Assembly (NCBI GenBank): GCA_934183185.1
Contig: CAKPSO010000020.1
Coordinates: 1 to 29,626, forward strand
Length of the DNA: 29,626 nucleotides
Direction: 5' to 3'
Origin: an uncultured Bacilli bacterium
GTDB lineage: Bacteria; Bacillota_I; Bacilli_A; RF39; UBA660
Positions 6,394-15,041 of this stretch are shown here, piece by piece. Position 1 is the first letter of the stretch. Every line of letters begins with the position of its first letter. The notes below the pieces were generated by a model. That model did not search any database and was not told the DNA's origin. It saw nothing but the letters and a program-made list of their open reading frames with translations. The position numbers and the translations under genes were made by a program.

Positions 6394-8439
6394 ATGGAAG
6401 AAGAAGTACTTAAATTAAAAGAGGTAATAGCTAAGTTTGAAGATTTAATTCGTGATAATAAGTTAAGACAAGAAGCAACCAAAAAGAATTATAGTAATGA
6501 TATTGATACTATGGTTAGTATGTTAAATAAACTTGAAGAAAGATTACATACTTTGCAGATTAATATTGAAAAACCGTATTTTGCGAGAATAGACTTTAAA
6601 GATAATGATACTGATAAAGTAGATGTATGTTATATTGGTAAAATTGGTACTATGGATGAAGATAATAAAATAGTTACTGTTGATTGGCGTACTCCTATAG
6701 CTTCTTTATATTATGATAATGCTACTGGAGAATGTAGTTATAAATCTCCTGGTGGCATAGTAGAGGGAAATCTATTATTAAAAAGACAGTATGATATTGA
6801 AAATAGAAAATTGATTAGTTATCAGGATGTAGAAACAGTAGCTAATGATGAGTTATTAAAACCATACTTATCTACTAGTATAGATAATAGATTAAAGAAC
6901 ATTGTATCTACTATTCAAAAAGAACAGAATTCCATTATTAGAGAACCTATTGATTATGATGTTATAATTCAGGGAGTAGCTGGTAGTGGTAAAACTACAG
7001 TAGCTCTCCATAGAATAGCTTATCTTGTATATCAGAATAAAGATAAAATAGATGTTAGTCAATATATGATACTTGGGCCTAATAAATTCTTTGTTGATTA
7101 TATATCTAATGTTTTACCTGATTTAGATGTTAATGGAGTTATAGAATATGATTTATTAGAGTTAAATAGGTATTACTTAAAAGAAAATATTAAGCTTAAT
7201 AGTGGTAGTGATAATGAATTAACTAAGTATAAAATGAGTATGGAATATAAAGAAATACTTGATAAATATATATTGGAACTTAATAGTAAAGTGATACCTA
7301 ATAATGATTTAGAAATGTTTGGATTCTCTATTGTATCTAGAAAGATTATTTTAGGATTTTATAATAAAGCTTTAAAAGATACTGAATTTATTGAAGATAG
7401 TGTTGAAAGAACTAGTATGTTACTTAGTAAATATATAAGTGATCGTAGAGAAAAAATAATAGTAGCTGCAAATGATTATATTGATTCTTTGTTTAAAGAA
7501 GAAAAAAATATGAAAAAATTGGTTGAATTATCAAGTATGAGAGAAAAATTAAGAGATGAGATTAAATGTAATTGTGGTCATATTATTAAGAAATATTTTG
7601 GAGTTATTAATGAAAAAGTTTCTAGTTTGTATTTAGATTTTTTAAATAATTTTGATAGTTATTGTGATAACTCTAACTATGTTAGGTTAAATGATGGAAA
7701 AATCAAATATGAAGATTTAACGGCATTACTTTATTTAAAATATAAGATAAGTGGTTATTATGAGTATAGTAAGATAAGACAGGTAGTAGTGGATGAAGCA
7801 CAGGATTATGGAAATTTCTTTTATTATGTATTAAAGAAAATTATGAAGAATGCAACATTTAGTATATTTGGTGATTTAGCTCAGACTATTTTTAAATATA
7901 GAACTATAGAAGATTGGAACTTATTAATTGATATTGGTTATGATGATAATATTAAGATATTATCTAAGAGTTATCGTACTACTATTGAGATTATGGAAGA
8001 AGCTAATAAAATTAATAAATATTTGGGTTTAACAGTAGCTGATGCAGTGGTAAGACATGGTAGGAAAGTTAGTTATTTTAAGAATGCTAATTTGATTGAT
8101 AAGGTTAAGTATTTGATTAATAATAATTATGAAACTATAGCTATTATTAGTAAGAATGATGATGATGCTAAGAATGTTTATGAAGAATTAAGAAGTAATA
8201 ATATTGATATTAATTTAATTACTGATGCAAGTAACGAATATAGAGGGGGAATTTGTTCTATTACTAGTAGGTTATCTAAGGGATTAGAGTTTGACAGTGT
8301 TATTATTAATAAAGCTGATAGTAGTATTTTTAATATTAATGATATATTTGATATGAAATTATTATATGTATCTATGACTAGGGCACTTCATGAACTTATA
8401 GTTATTTATGATAATGAGTTAGTTGAGGTATTAAGATGA
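6394..8439 (+). CDS. HelD-like RNA polymerase-associated UvrD/Rep-type ATPase
   Basis: 681 aa from the ATG at 6394, which has GCGGAGGTAAT upstream; an in-frame GTG at 6364 lies inside the leader hairpin and is less likely. Residues 1-75 form a charged coiled coil. VDWRTPIASLYYD near 100 is a HelD hallmark. Walker A GVAGSGKTTVALHRIAYL is at ~194, Walker B VVVDEAQDYG at ~465, then KSYRTT at ~528, SRLSKGLEFDSVII at ~625 and YVSMTRALHEL at ~658. HelD frees stalled RNA polymerase from nucleic acid, using its coiled coil in the secondary channel and ATP hydrolysis. The stop overlaps the next start by 4 bases (ATGA). Length is near the usual 680-780. Confidence 0.88.
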   Translation: MEEEVLKLKEVIAKFEDLIRDNKLRQEATKKNYSNDIDTMVSMLNKLEERLHTLQINIEKPYFARIDFKDNDTDKVDVCYIGKIGTMDEDNKIVTVDWRTPIASLYYDNATGECSYKSPGGIVEGNLLLKRQYDIENRKLISYQDVETVANDELLKPYLSTSIDNRLKNIVSTIQKEQNSIIREPIDYDVIIQGVAGSGKTTVALHRIAYLVYQNKDKIDVSQYMILGPNKFFVDYISNVLPDLDVNGVIEYDLLELNRYYLKENIKLNSGSDNELTKYKMSMEYKEILDKYILELNSKVIPNNDLEMFGFSIVSRKIILGFYNKALKDTEFIEDSVERTSMLLSKYISDRREKIIVAANDYIDSLFKEEKNMKKLVELSSMREKLRDEIKCNCGHIIKKYFGVINEKVSSLYLDFLNNFDSYCDNSNYVRLNDGKIKYEDLTALLYLKYKISGYYEYSKIRQVVVDEAQDYGNFFYYVLKKIMKNATFSIFGDLAQTIFKYRTIEDWNLLIDIGYDDNIKILSKSYRTTIEIMEEANKINKYLGLTVADAVVRHGRKVSYFKNANLIDKVKYLINNNYETIAIISKNDDDAKNVYEELRSNNIDINLITDASNEYRGGICSITSRLSKGLEFDSVIINKADSSIFNINDIFDMKLLYVSMTRALHELIVIYDNELVEVLR

Positions 8440-8915
8440 GTGATAAGATTTATTTAAATAAAGAGGGTTATGATAATTATTTAAAGGAATTGGAATTGAT
8501 TAAGGAGAAGATAAGAAAAAATTCTATGGATATGGCTGAATTTGCATTTGATGATGCTTATGGAGATGGGTGGCATGATAATTTTGCTTATGAATCTTCT
8601 CTTCAGAAAGAAAATGCTTTGTTTTTTGAATATAAAAGAAAATTGGATGGTTTAAATAAAATAGTTATTGTGAAAAATAGTAATAGTGGTTTAGTAGAGA
8701 TTGGCAGTGTCGTCACTATATTTATTGATGGAGAAGAAGAAACAGAGACATACAAAATAACTGGTAACACAACATTGATAGATGATGGCAATATGTTACA
8801 TATAACGATTAATAGTCCTTTAGGAAGATGTCTATATAAAAAGAAAAAGAATGATACTTTTGAGTATGAAGTTAATTCAGTTAAAATTACTGGGAAGATA
8901 ATGGATATTTATTAA
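8436..8915 (+). CDS. GreA/GreB-family transcription factor
   Basis: 159 aa, the usual Gre size. It has an N-terminal coiled coil starting YLNKEGYDNYLKELELIKEKI and a C-terminal FKBP-like domain (ETYKITG, INSPLGRCL). Gre factors enter the RNA polymerase secondary channel and stimulate cleavage of backtracked RNA. The tip reads AYGDGWHDNFAYE, close to the GDLKENAEY loop of GreA: the first acid is kept and the Glu is Asp, so cleavage activity is plausible. It may instead be a Gre paralogue rather than the housekeeping GreA. The start overlaps the helD-like stop in ATGA, indicating translational coupling of two RNA-polymerase-channel proteins. Confidence 0.88.
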   Translation: MSDKIYLNKEGYDNYLKELELIKEKIRKNSMDMAEFAFDDAYGDGWHDNFAYESSLQKENALFFEYKRKLDGLNKIVIVKNSNSGLVEIGSVVTIFIDGEEETETYKITGNTTLIDDGNMLHITINSPLGRCLYKKKKNDTFEYEVNSVKITGKIMDIY

Positions 8916-8960
8916 TATGTTAATATAATACATCTAAAGTATTTGCGAAGAGGTATGTTT

Positions 8961-9328
8961 ATGGATGAAAATAAAATTAGTATTTATGCTTTTGATTTTC
9001 CAGGACATAGTACTAATTTAGATATTTCAATCGATGGAGTTGGTATCGAAATAAATGAGGAAGGAATCAAATAAGCCAAAGAATTAGCAGAGAATATCGA
9101 TTTAGAAAAAATTGATATTTGCTTATGATAATTTATTAGTTGAGAGAAGATTTGGCGATTATGAGGGAAAGAAGATTGATTTTGATTTAATTGTTCTCAA
9201 TGGGATTACAAACTTAATGATTCCTCAAATAGTATTGAGAGTATTCAAAATTGTTTGCAAGGACTAACAAATTCTTAGCTAAAATAAAAAAGGAATATAG
9301 AAATAAAATCAAAAAGGATTGGTGCTGA
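8961..9328 (+). pseudogene. Broken histidine-phosphatase-family gene
   Basis: Fragments of one protein are spread over three frames. EINEEGIK is followed by TAA at 9072-9074, then AKELAENIDLEKIDI continues in frame. A shift gives LLVERRFGDYEGKKIDFDL from 9121. The original frame resumes with SQWDYKLNDSSNSIESIQN, and a last shift gives LAKIKKEYRNK, ending at TGA 9326-9328. EEGIxQAKELAE and ERRFGDYEGK are typical of phosphoglycerate-mutase-like phosphatases. The N-terminal RHG and the C-terminal THG motifs are absent. The stop probably arose from CAA (Gln) to TAA. An intact member of the same family follows at 9603. AGAGG precedes the ATG, so the 5' end may still be translated into a ~37-aa peptide. 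Confidence 0.7.
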
Positions 9329-9602
9329 ATAAATAAATATGTTTATTCTTATATATAAATCAGCATGGCTCGCATTTTGTAAACACTATTTTAATTGAAT
9401 GATAATTGTAAAAAAACAATATTTATTTTGATATAAGTGAGTGTTTATATTGGAATAATAATTCACTGATTGATTTTAAATGTAACATTGTTTGATAAAT
9501 AAATAGATATATATTGTGGCAAAAAATATATAATATATCAAAAAATTAATTAAATTTATTGACAATTTTGAATGAAATATTAAAAATATCCAGGAGGTAA
9601 AA
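9329..9602 (+). other. AT-rich intergenic stretch without a recognisable gene
   Basis: No coding remnant or RNA gene is seen. An inverted repeat TGCTGA/TCAGCA (9323-9328 with 9360-9365) begins at the pseudogene stop and encloses a competing GAATAAA/TTTATTC stem; it could be a weak terminator remnant. TTGACA at 9559-9564 has only a poor -10 before the AGGAGGT of the next gene, so the promoter there is unclear. Confidence 0.4.
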
Positions 9603-10226
9603 ATGAAGTTTATATTTATAAGACATGGGAAAGATGATAAAAATTATAGGGGTGGATGGAGTAATCAAGATATTATTAGTGAAGGTAAAGAACAAGCACA
9701 TAAACTTGCAAAATACTTAGAAGAAAACAAAGAAAGTTTAAATATCAAAAAGTTTGTTACAAGTGATTTGAAAAGAGCAATAACTACAGCAACTATAGCT
9801 AATGAGTTTCTTGATTTACCTGTAGAATTAGAACCTGAGTTAAGAGAAATGAATAATGGAGATTTAGCGGGAATGTTAAACGATGATGCATTAGTTAAGT
9901 ATCCTGGATTATTTTTTAATACATTGGAAATGAATGGAAAGTATCCAAACGGTGAAAGCCCTATTGATTTTTACAATAGAATTAAGGATTGGTTTTATCA
10001 AGCAATTAATATATATAAAGATACCGATGGTAATATAGCTTTTGTTACTCATAGTGGTGTAATTAATATTATTTATTACATTGTTAAGGACTTGGAGTGG
10101 AGTAATAAAGAAAAATCATTTAAAGTAGGTAATTGCAGTATTCATATACTTGATTTATCTAAAATGAAATTTGAAGTAGAAAACTATAGAGGGTATTTAA
10201 ATGCGACAAATATTGAAAATAGTTAA
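9603..10226 (+). CDS. Histidine phosphatase (phosphoglycerate-mutase-like) family protein
   Basis: 207 aa. MKFIFIRHGKDD gives the phospho-accepting His8 in the RHG motif. SDLKRAITTATIANEFL is the conserved second motif, LREMNNGDLAG carries the acid Glu, and FVTHSGVIN gives the second catalytic His at 150. Members remove phosphate from sugars, nucleotides or other small molecules. ATG follows a consensus CAGGAGGTAAAA. It is a single gene between a decayed homologue and the long operon, which has its own promoter 39 bases later. The substrate is unknown; NYRGGWSNQDIISEGKEQA replaces the usual substrate-loop sequence. Confidence 0.85.
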   Translation: MKFIFIRHGKDDKNYRGGWSNQDIISEGKEQAHKLAKYLEENKESLNIKKFVTSDLKRAITTATIANEFLDLPVELEPELREMNNGDLAGMLNDDALVKYPGLFFNTLEMNGKYPNGESPIDFYNRIKDWFYQAINIYKDTDGNIAFVTHSGVINIIYYIVKDLEWSNKEKSFKVGNCSIHILDLSKMKFEVENYRGYLNATNIENS

Positions 10227-10264
10227 TTTACCACTAAAAATAATTACATATGATTACAATTTAC

Positions 10265-10293
10265 TTGACATATAATAAAAATCTTAGTAAAAT
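10265..10293 (+). promoter_or_regulatory. Promoter of the nine-gene 10.4-18.9 kb operon
   Basis: TTGACA (10265-10270) and TAAAAT (10288-10293) are separated by 17 bases. A small inverted repeat, ATGCC/GGCAT (10294-10298 with 10305-10309), lies over the expected transcription start and could be an operator or a 5' mRNA hairpin. No other promoter of this quality is seen before 18.9 kb. Confidence 0.65.
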
Positions 10294-10361
10294 ATGCCTC
10301 GAATGGCATGATATCCTCTATAAAATATAAAACAAAATAAGCAGGATAAGAAAGGATTAAA

Positions 10362-10892
10362 ATGAACATAGGAATTGATCTTGATGACACAATACTTTCT
10401 ACAGTTGAACAATACAGAAAGTATCAAAAGCAATATTTAAAAGAAAATAATATTAGCGAAGAGGAGTTGTGGAAAAACAGAAAATATAGGGTAGATTATA
10501 TTAAAAATAATTTGGATTTAATATTTAGCGATGTTAAATTAAAAGATGATGCAATAAGCGTAATAAAGCAACTTATTAATAATGGCAATACTATTTATAT
10601 AATTACTGCTAGAAGTAGTGACTATTGTGATGATATGTATGAATTCACTAAAAACAATTTAACTAAATTTGGTATACCATATCATAAATTAATATTAACT
10701 GAAAAGTATAAGCTGAAATCATGTTTAGAAAATAATATTGATTTAATGATAGATAATAGTATCGATACTTATAATGAATTAAGATATAAAATAAATGTTT
10801 TATTATTTGATGAACATAATAAATACACAAATGTTGAAAATAGAGTTTCAAATTGGAAAGAAATATCAAAAATTCTTTTAGAGGCAGAATAA
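10362..10892 (+). CDS. HAD-family phosphatase, 5'-nucleotidase (NT5C-like) type
   Basis: 176 aa. MNIGIDLDDTI gives the HAD nucleophile Asp6 and acid Asp8. YIITARSSDY is motif II, LILTEKYK supplies the lysine region, and IDLMIDNSIDTY is motif IV with two acids. The size, the DLDDT start and the ITAR motif match the 5'(3')-deoxyribonucleotidase-like subgroup. It is the first gene of the operon, with GAAAGGATTAAA before the ATG. The last base of its stop codon is the first base of the next gene's ATG. Its true substrate in this pathway is not known. Confidence 0.85.
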   Translation: MNIGIDLDDTILSTVEQYRKYQKQYLKENNISEEELWKNRKYRVDYIKNNLDLIFSDVKLKDDAISVIKQLINNGNTIYIITARSSDYCDDMYEFTKNNLTKFGIPYHKLILTEKYKLKSCLENNIDLMIDNSIDTYNELRYKINVLLFDEHNKYTNVENRVSNWKEISKILLEAE

Positions 10893-11273
10893 TGAATTCA
10901 ATAGTATTTGATATTGATGGGACACTTTGCCCAATAAAAAAAGAATATGAAAATTATATTGATTTAATTCCATACAAAAATATAATTGATAAACTTATTG
11001 AATATAAAAATAATGGCTTTAAAATAATTCTATTCACATCCAGAAATATGAGAACTTATAACAATAATATAGATTTAATATTAAAAAAATACAAAACCAA
11101 TATTGGAAGAGTGGCTAAAGAAGTGGAATATACCATATGATGAAATAATATTTGGAAAACCATATCCTGGTAAACTAGGATTTTATGTTGACGATAGAAC
11201 AGTAAGACCAAAAGAGTTTTTGAAAAAAAATATTGATGAAATTAAAGAACTGTTGGATGGAGATAGATTATAA
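10892..11273 (+). pseudogene. HAD capsule-biosynthesis-type phosphatase interrupted by a +1 frameshift in an A7 run
   Basis: Frame 1 starts MNSIVFDIDGTLCPI (Asp7/Asp9 of HAD motif I) and includes IILFTSRNM (motif II). It then loses similarity after the A7 run at 11083-11089 and stops at 11138-11140. The frame one base later continues the same family: ILEEWLKKWNIPYDEI, FGKPYPGKLGFYVDDRTVRP and a C-terminal helix, ending at TAA 11271-11273. Removing one A restores a ~126-aa protein like the small HAD phosphatases of capsule loci. The restored stop overlaps the next ATG (TAATG), exactly as the other junctions of this operon do. This may be a true mutation, a sequencing error, or a gene expressed through transcriptional slippage. 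Confidence 0.75.
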
Positions 11274-12115
11274 TGTTATATGATTTACATATTCATACTA
11301 CTTGTTCAGATGGCAAATATAGAAGAATAGAATTATTAAGGCGAATGAATGATTTAGGGCTTAAATATGCATGCTTTTCTGATCATAACTATTTGATTGA
11401 TGATATTAATTCTTTAACTACAGAATATAAAAAAGAATACAATGAAAATCAAAAAGTGGAAATGTTTTTAGCAACGGAATTAGATATTGAAGAATATTCT
11501 AGACTTCATATATTAGGTTATGGCTTTAAAAATGTTTCACAAGTTATAAAAATGCTGGAAAAATATTTAAAAGAAAATACTGAAATATGTAGAGATTTAG
11601 TAAATAAAATTTATAATCAATATGGCATTGAAATACCTTTCAATGAATTAATAAATTATACTGAAAATGGAGATGTTACAAAAAACATCATTGTTCAATG
11701 GTTAATAGATAATAATTATGCTAATAGTGTGTATGATGCTGGTATGAGATTTACTAGTAAATATTCACCGTGTTATGTAGAAAGAAGTAGACTTAAATTA
11801 TTAGAAGCATTTGATTTAATTAAGAATAATGGTGGTAAAATTATCATGGCACATCCATCCTCAATGAAGATGAATAACGAAGAATTAGAGAAGTTTATTG
11901 TTCAATTAAAAGAAAAAGGTTTGGATGGAATAGAGGTATATAATGCTGATAAGACAAATCAGGAACAATTATTGTTTTATAGACAATTAGCTAAAAAATA
12001 TCAATTATTTGAGACGAGCGGAAGTGATTTTCATAGAGAGTCAACAACCCCAGCATTTGGTGTAAATAATGATTACAGTAATCGATTTATAAAAGAATTG
12101 AAAAGGAATGTATAG
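11273..12115 (+). CDS. PHP-domain phosphoesterase
   Basis: 280 aa. MLYDLHIHTTCSDGKY gives the HxH metal motif (His6, His8) followed by SDG. CFSDHNYL, a Glu in LATELDIEEYS, IIMAHPSSM near 190 and SGSDFHRE near 255 complete the PHP trinuclear metal site. The organisation matches the YciV/RNase AM-like PHP proteins, which hydrolyse 3',5'-bisphosphonucleotides or short RNA ends. Histidinol-phosphatase activity is less likely because no histidine genes are nearby. It is co-translated with the HAD gene upstream and overlaps the region before the next start. In the operon it is a plausible phosphate-removing step. Confidence 0.87.
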   Translation: MLYDLHIHTTCSDGKYRRIELLRRMNDLGLKYACFSDHNYLIDDINSLTTEYKKEYNENQKVEMFLATELDIEEYSRLHILGYGFKNVSQVIKMLEKYLKENTEICRDLVNKIYNQYGIEIPFNELINYTENGDVTKNIIVQWLIDNNYANSVYDAGMRFTSKYSPCYVERSRLKLLEAFDLIKNNGGKIIMAHPSSMKMNNEELEKFIVQLKEKGLDGIEVYNADKTNQEQLLFYRQLAKKYQLFETSGSDFHRESTTPAFGVNNDYSNRFIKELKRNV

Positions 12116-12116
12116 T

Positions 12117-13748
12117 ATGAAGAAATTTGAAGATAAGCAATTGATTGTGTTAATGGCTGGAAAAGGGACCAGATTATATCCATTGACTTTAGGGTTTCCA
12201 AAATGTTTATTAAGTATTAGACAAAAACCTGCAGTTTATAATATGCTTTTACCTCTTATTAAGGAAGGTTTAAAGGATATTACTTTAATTGTTAATTTAG
12301 AAAATAAAAATTTATTAGAAGATTTCTTGAATACATCATTTTCTAATTTGAATTTAAATATTAATTATGTAGTTCAAGAACAAGCTGACGGACCAGCAAG
12401 TGCTTTCAAATTAGCTGAAAAGTATATTAAAAAACCTACAATATTATTACTTGGTGATACACTTTGTAATTATCCTTCAAGTTATGATTATAGTTGGATT
12501 GGTGTGGAAAAAGTAGAAGAAAATGAAAAATATAAGTATTGTATGATAGATTGCGATAGTGATGGTAATATAATTAATATAATTGATAAGCCAAAAGAGA
12601 AAGTTGAGACTGATTTGGCAGCTGTTGGAATATATTATTTTAAGAATTATACGTTGTTAAAAGAAGTATTGAGAATGAATATACCTAAGAAGCTTGGAGA
12701 ATATCAATTATCATCTTTATTTGATTTATATAGAGAAAAAGATATGATTAAATCAGAAATTATAAATAATTGGGAAGATATTGGAACTCTAGAGAGTTAT
12801 ATGGAGGCAAATAGAAATAACTTTAACTGTCGTAATTTTAATTCATTATATTTAGATGATTTAGGTGTTATGCATAAGAGAAGTTTATATGAAAAAATAG
12901 CATCCGAAATGAATTGGTTTAAAGAAATTGAAAATACTGATTTTGAAAAATTAACTCCTAAGTTTTATGAAAATAATAAGTTTAGTAGAGAATATGGAAT
13001 TGAATACTATGATTATTTAACATTATCTGAATACATGACATTTTATCCATTATCTGATTATAGTAAAAAAATAATATTTGATAGTGTTTTATCTAAATTA
13101 TTAAAAATATATGAAAAAAATAAGATAATCAGTTTAGAATTTAATGATTTATTTAAGAAAATTTTAATTGATAAAACATTGAAGCGAATAAAAGATTGGA
13201 ATCGTCAAGATTTGATCGATCAAGAAAAAATCGTGATAAATGATGCTGAATATGATGGATTACTAATAGCTTTAAATAAACTAATGCCAGAAATAGAAAA
13301 AATATGCAGACAAGCTATTGATTATGTAACTATAATTCATGGAGATCCAGCATTTTCAAATATATTATTTTCGCCAAGAAGCTTAAATTTTAAGTTAATA
13401 GATGCAAGAGGAAACTTTGATATTGACACAATATATGGTGATTATCGATATGATTTAGCAAAGTTAAGACATTGTTATCATGGTAGATATGATGAAATTG
13501 TTAATGATCTATTTGAAATTATGGAAGGACAATCGCTAAATTTAAAGTTTTATAAGAATATAGACTACTCTGCATATGATGAATTAATGCAAAAAAGTAA
13601 TATAAACATCAATGATATCGAATTAATTGAGGCACTATTATTTGTTTCAATGATTCCATTACACAATGATTACCCCGATAGACAATTAGCTTTTTTCTGT
13701 CAAGGCATTAAAATATTAAATAATCAAATAAAAGAAAGAGGATTATAG
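12117..13748 (+). CDS. Bifunctional sugar/choline-phosphate nucleotidyltransferase-aminoglycoside phosphotransferase-like kinase
   Basis: 543 aa, two enzymes in one chain. Residues 1-235 are a nucleotidyltransferase: LIVLMAGKGTRLYPLTLGFP then KCLLSI (G-x-GTR-x-P-x-T...PK), with LLLGDTL supplying the metal Asp and NWEDIGTLESY near the end. Residues ~260-540 are an APH/choline-kinase-like domain: IIHGDPAFSNILF (His408, Asp410, Asn415) and LIDARGNFD, with YRYDLAKL after. Kinase plus nucleotidyltransferase would phosphorylate a small alcohol or sugar and then activate it with CTP, UTP or GTP. ATG at 12117 has AAGGA upstream; an earlier ATG at 12108 overlaps the previous gene. This looks like the central activating enzyme of the operon. 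Confidence 0.87.
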   Translation: MKKFEDKQLIVLMAGKGTRLYPLTLGFPKCLLSIRQKPAVYNMLLPLIKEGLKDITLIVNLENKNLLEDFLNTSFSNLNLNINYVVQEQADGPASAFKLAEKYIKKPTILLLGDTLCNYPSSYDYSWIGVEKVEENEKYKYCMIDCDSDGNIINIIDKPKEKVETDLAAVGIYYFKNYTLLKEVLRMNIPKKLGEYQLSSLFDLYREKDMIKSEIINNWEDIGTLESYMEANRNNFNCRNFNSLYLDDLGVMHKRSLYEKIASEMNWFKEIENTDFEKLTPKFYENNKFSREYGIEYYDYLTLSEYMTFYPLSDYSKKIIFDSVLSKLLKIYEKNKIISLEFNDLFKKILIDKTLKRIKDWNRQDLIDQEKIVINDAEYDGLLIALNKLMPEIEKICRQAIDYVTIIHGDPAFSNILFSPRSLNFKLIDARGNFDIDTIYGDYRYDLAKLRHCYHGRYDEIVNDLFEIMEGQSLNLKFYKNIDYSAYDELMQKSNININDIELIEALLFVSMIPLHNDYPDRQLAFFCQGIKILNNQIKERGL

Positions 13749-13749
13749 T

Positions 13750-15039
13750 ATGAATATTTTGATTTGGTCAATAATTATTTTATATTTATTAACATTCGTT
13801 TTATCTTTATTAGTAATCCCACTTGGTAAAATATATGAAAAAAAGTTAAGTAAAGTAAAAACATCTAAGTATAAAGATATATATGTTTTATTGCCTGCAT
13901 TAAAAGAACAAAAAATAGTTGATGAAACAATTAATTGGTTTAGAAGTATAGAATATAAGGGAAATATAAGATATGTTGTTATAACTTCAGAAAAAGAAGA
14001 AAAATTTTATAAAGACAATAATATTAATGAGATAACCACTAATCAACTTGTAGAAAAAAAATTAGTTGAAATAAAGGATAAAAGGTTTATACATTATCAT
14101 TATCCGGAAACTAATGGTAATAAATCAAGTCAATTAAATTATGCTGTCGAGCAAATAATAAAAAATAAAGTTGACATGAATAATACATATGTTTCAGTAT
14201 TCGATTTTGATTCTAAACCTGATGTAAATACGTTTAATTCATTAAGTAAAGTTGCAGAATACAAGAATAATCCTGATGTAATTGGACAAGTTCCAATGTG
14301 TTTTAAGAATTATGTTAAGTTTTCTAAAAATCCACGTAAAATTTTAGTATTATTATATGCATTTCAACAAACAATACGTGCTACGGCAATTGAAAAGCTT
14401 AAATTAATACTTTCATCGTTTACTAACTTAAACATTCCACAGTATTGTATGGGTGCATGTATGCATATAAAACTTAAAACATTAGTAGACAATGACATGT
14501 TTCCAATTTTTGTTGATGATTTAACTTTAGGATATAGATTATCAATAAAAAATTGTAAATTTGCATATTTGCCTTCATCCAACTATGTTTTAATACCAAA
14601 TAAGATATTTGATTATGTTAATAGCTCAGTTTTAATTTTTAAAGGTGTGACTACATATTTGACTGAAATAAAAAGAGCAAAAAAAAGAAACTTATGGGGT
14701 AAAATAAAATTATTTGTTGAAGGAACAGGAAATTTAATTGTCTTCATTATGATTCCTGTAATATTTTTGATATTTTATTTATATTCAGTGATAAATCAAG
14801 AGTTTAATTTAGTTTTTTGGCTAATGCTAAGCATTCCTTATTTATGGTCAATTAGCGGATATATTAACATGAAAAACGAAGGTATTAAGGGAGATAATAA
14901 ATTTAATTCATTTTTAGCATTTTTAGTATCACCATTATGGTATTTATTTAGACCAATGGGTTTCTTTATATATTTTAAAAGATTAATAATGAGTAAGTTA
15001 AAGGGCGGACAAGTCCAATATAGGAAAACAGAGAGGTAA
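13750..15039 (+). CDS. Membrane GT2-family glycosyltransferase
   Basis: 429 aa. There is an N-terminal membrane segment (residues 4-25), then a cytoplasmic GT-A domain. It includes YVLLPALKEQKIVDETINWF, NGNKSSQLNYAVE, the metal motif VFDFDSKPD (Asp152/Asp154), and FVDDLTLGYRL near 253 as the acceptor/catalytic acid region. At least two further membrane spans follow (~330-350, 355-375), and possibly a re-entrant segment near 390-410 with LWYLFRPMGFFIYF. This is the form of membrane glycosyltransferases acting on lipid-linked or exported glycans. It starts one base after the upstream stop. It gives the operon its membrane and envelope link; donor and acceptor are unknown. Confidence 0.85.
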   Translation: MNILIWSIIILYLLTFVLSLLVIPLGKIYEKKLSKVKTSKYKDIYVLLPALKEQKIVDETINWFRSIEYKGNIRYVVITSEKEEKFYKDNNINEITTNQLVEKKLVEIKDKRFIHYHYPETNGNKSSQLNYAVEQIIKNKVDMNNTYVSVFDFDSKPDVNTFNSLSKVAEYKNNPDVIGQVPMCFKNYVKFSKNPRKILVLLYAFQQTIRATAIEKLKLILSSFTNLNIPQYCMGACMHIKLKTLVDNDMFPIFVDDLTLGYRLSIKNCKFAYLPSSNYVLIPNKIFDYVNSSVLIFKGVTTYLTEIKRAKKRNLWGKIKLFVEGTGNLIVFIMIPVIFLIFYLYSVINQEFNLVFWLMLSIPYLWSISGYINMKNEGIKGDNKFNSFLAFLVSPLWYLFRPMGFFIYFKRLIMSKLKGGQVQYRKTER

Positions 15040-15041
15040 AA

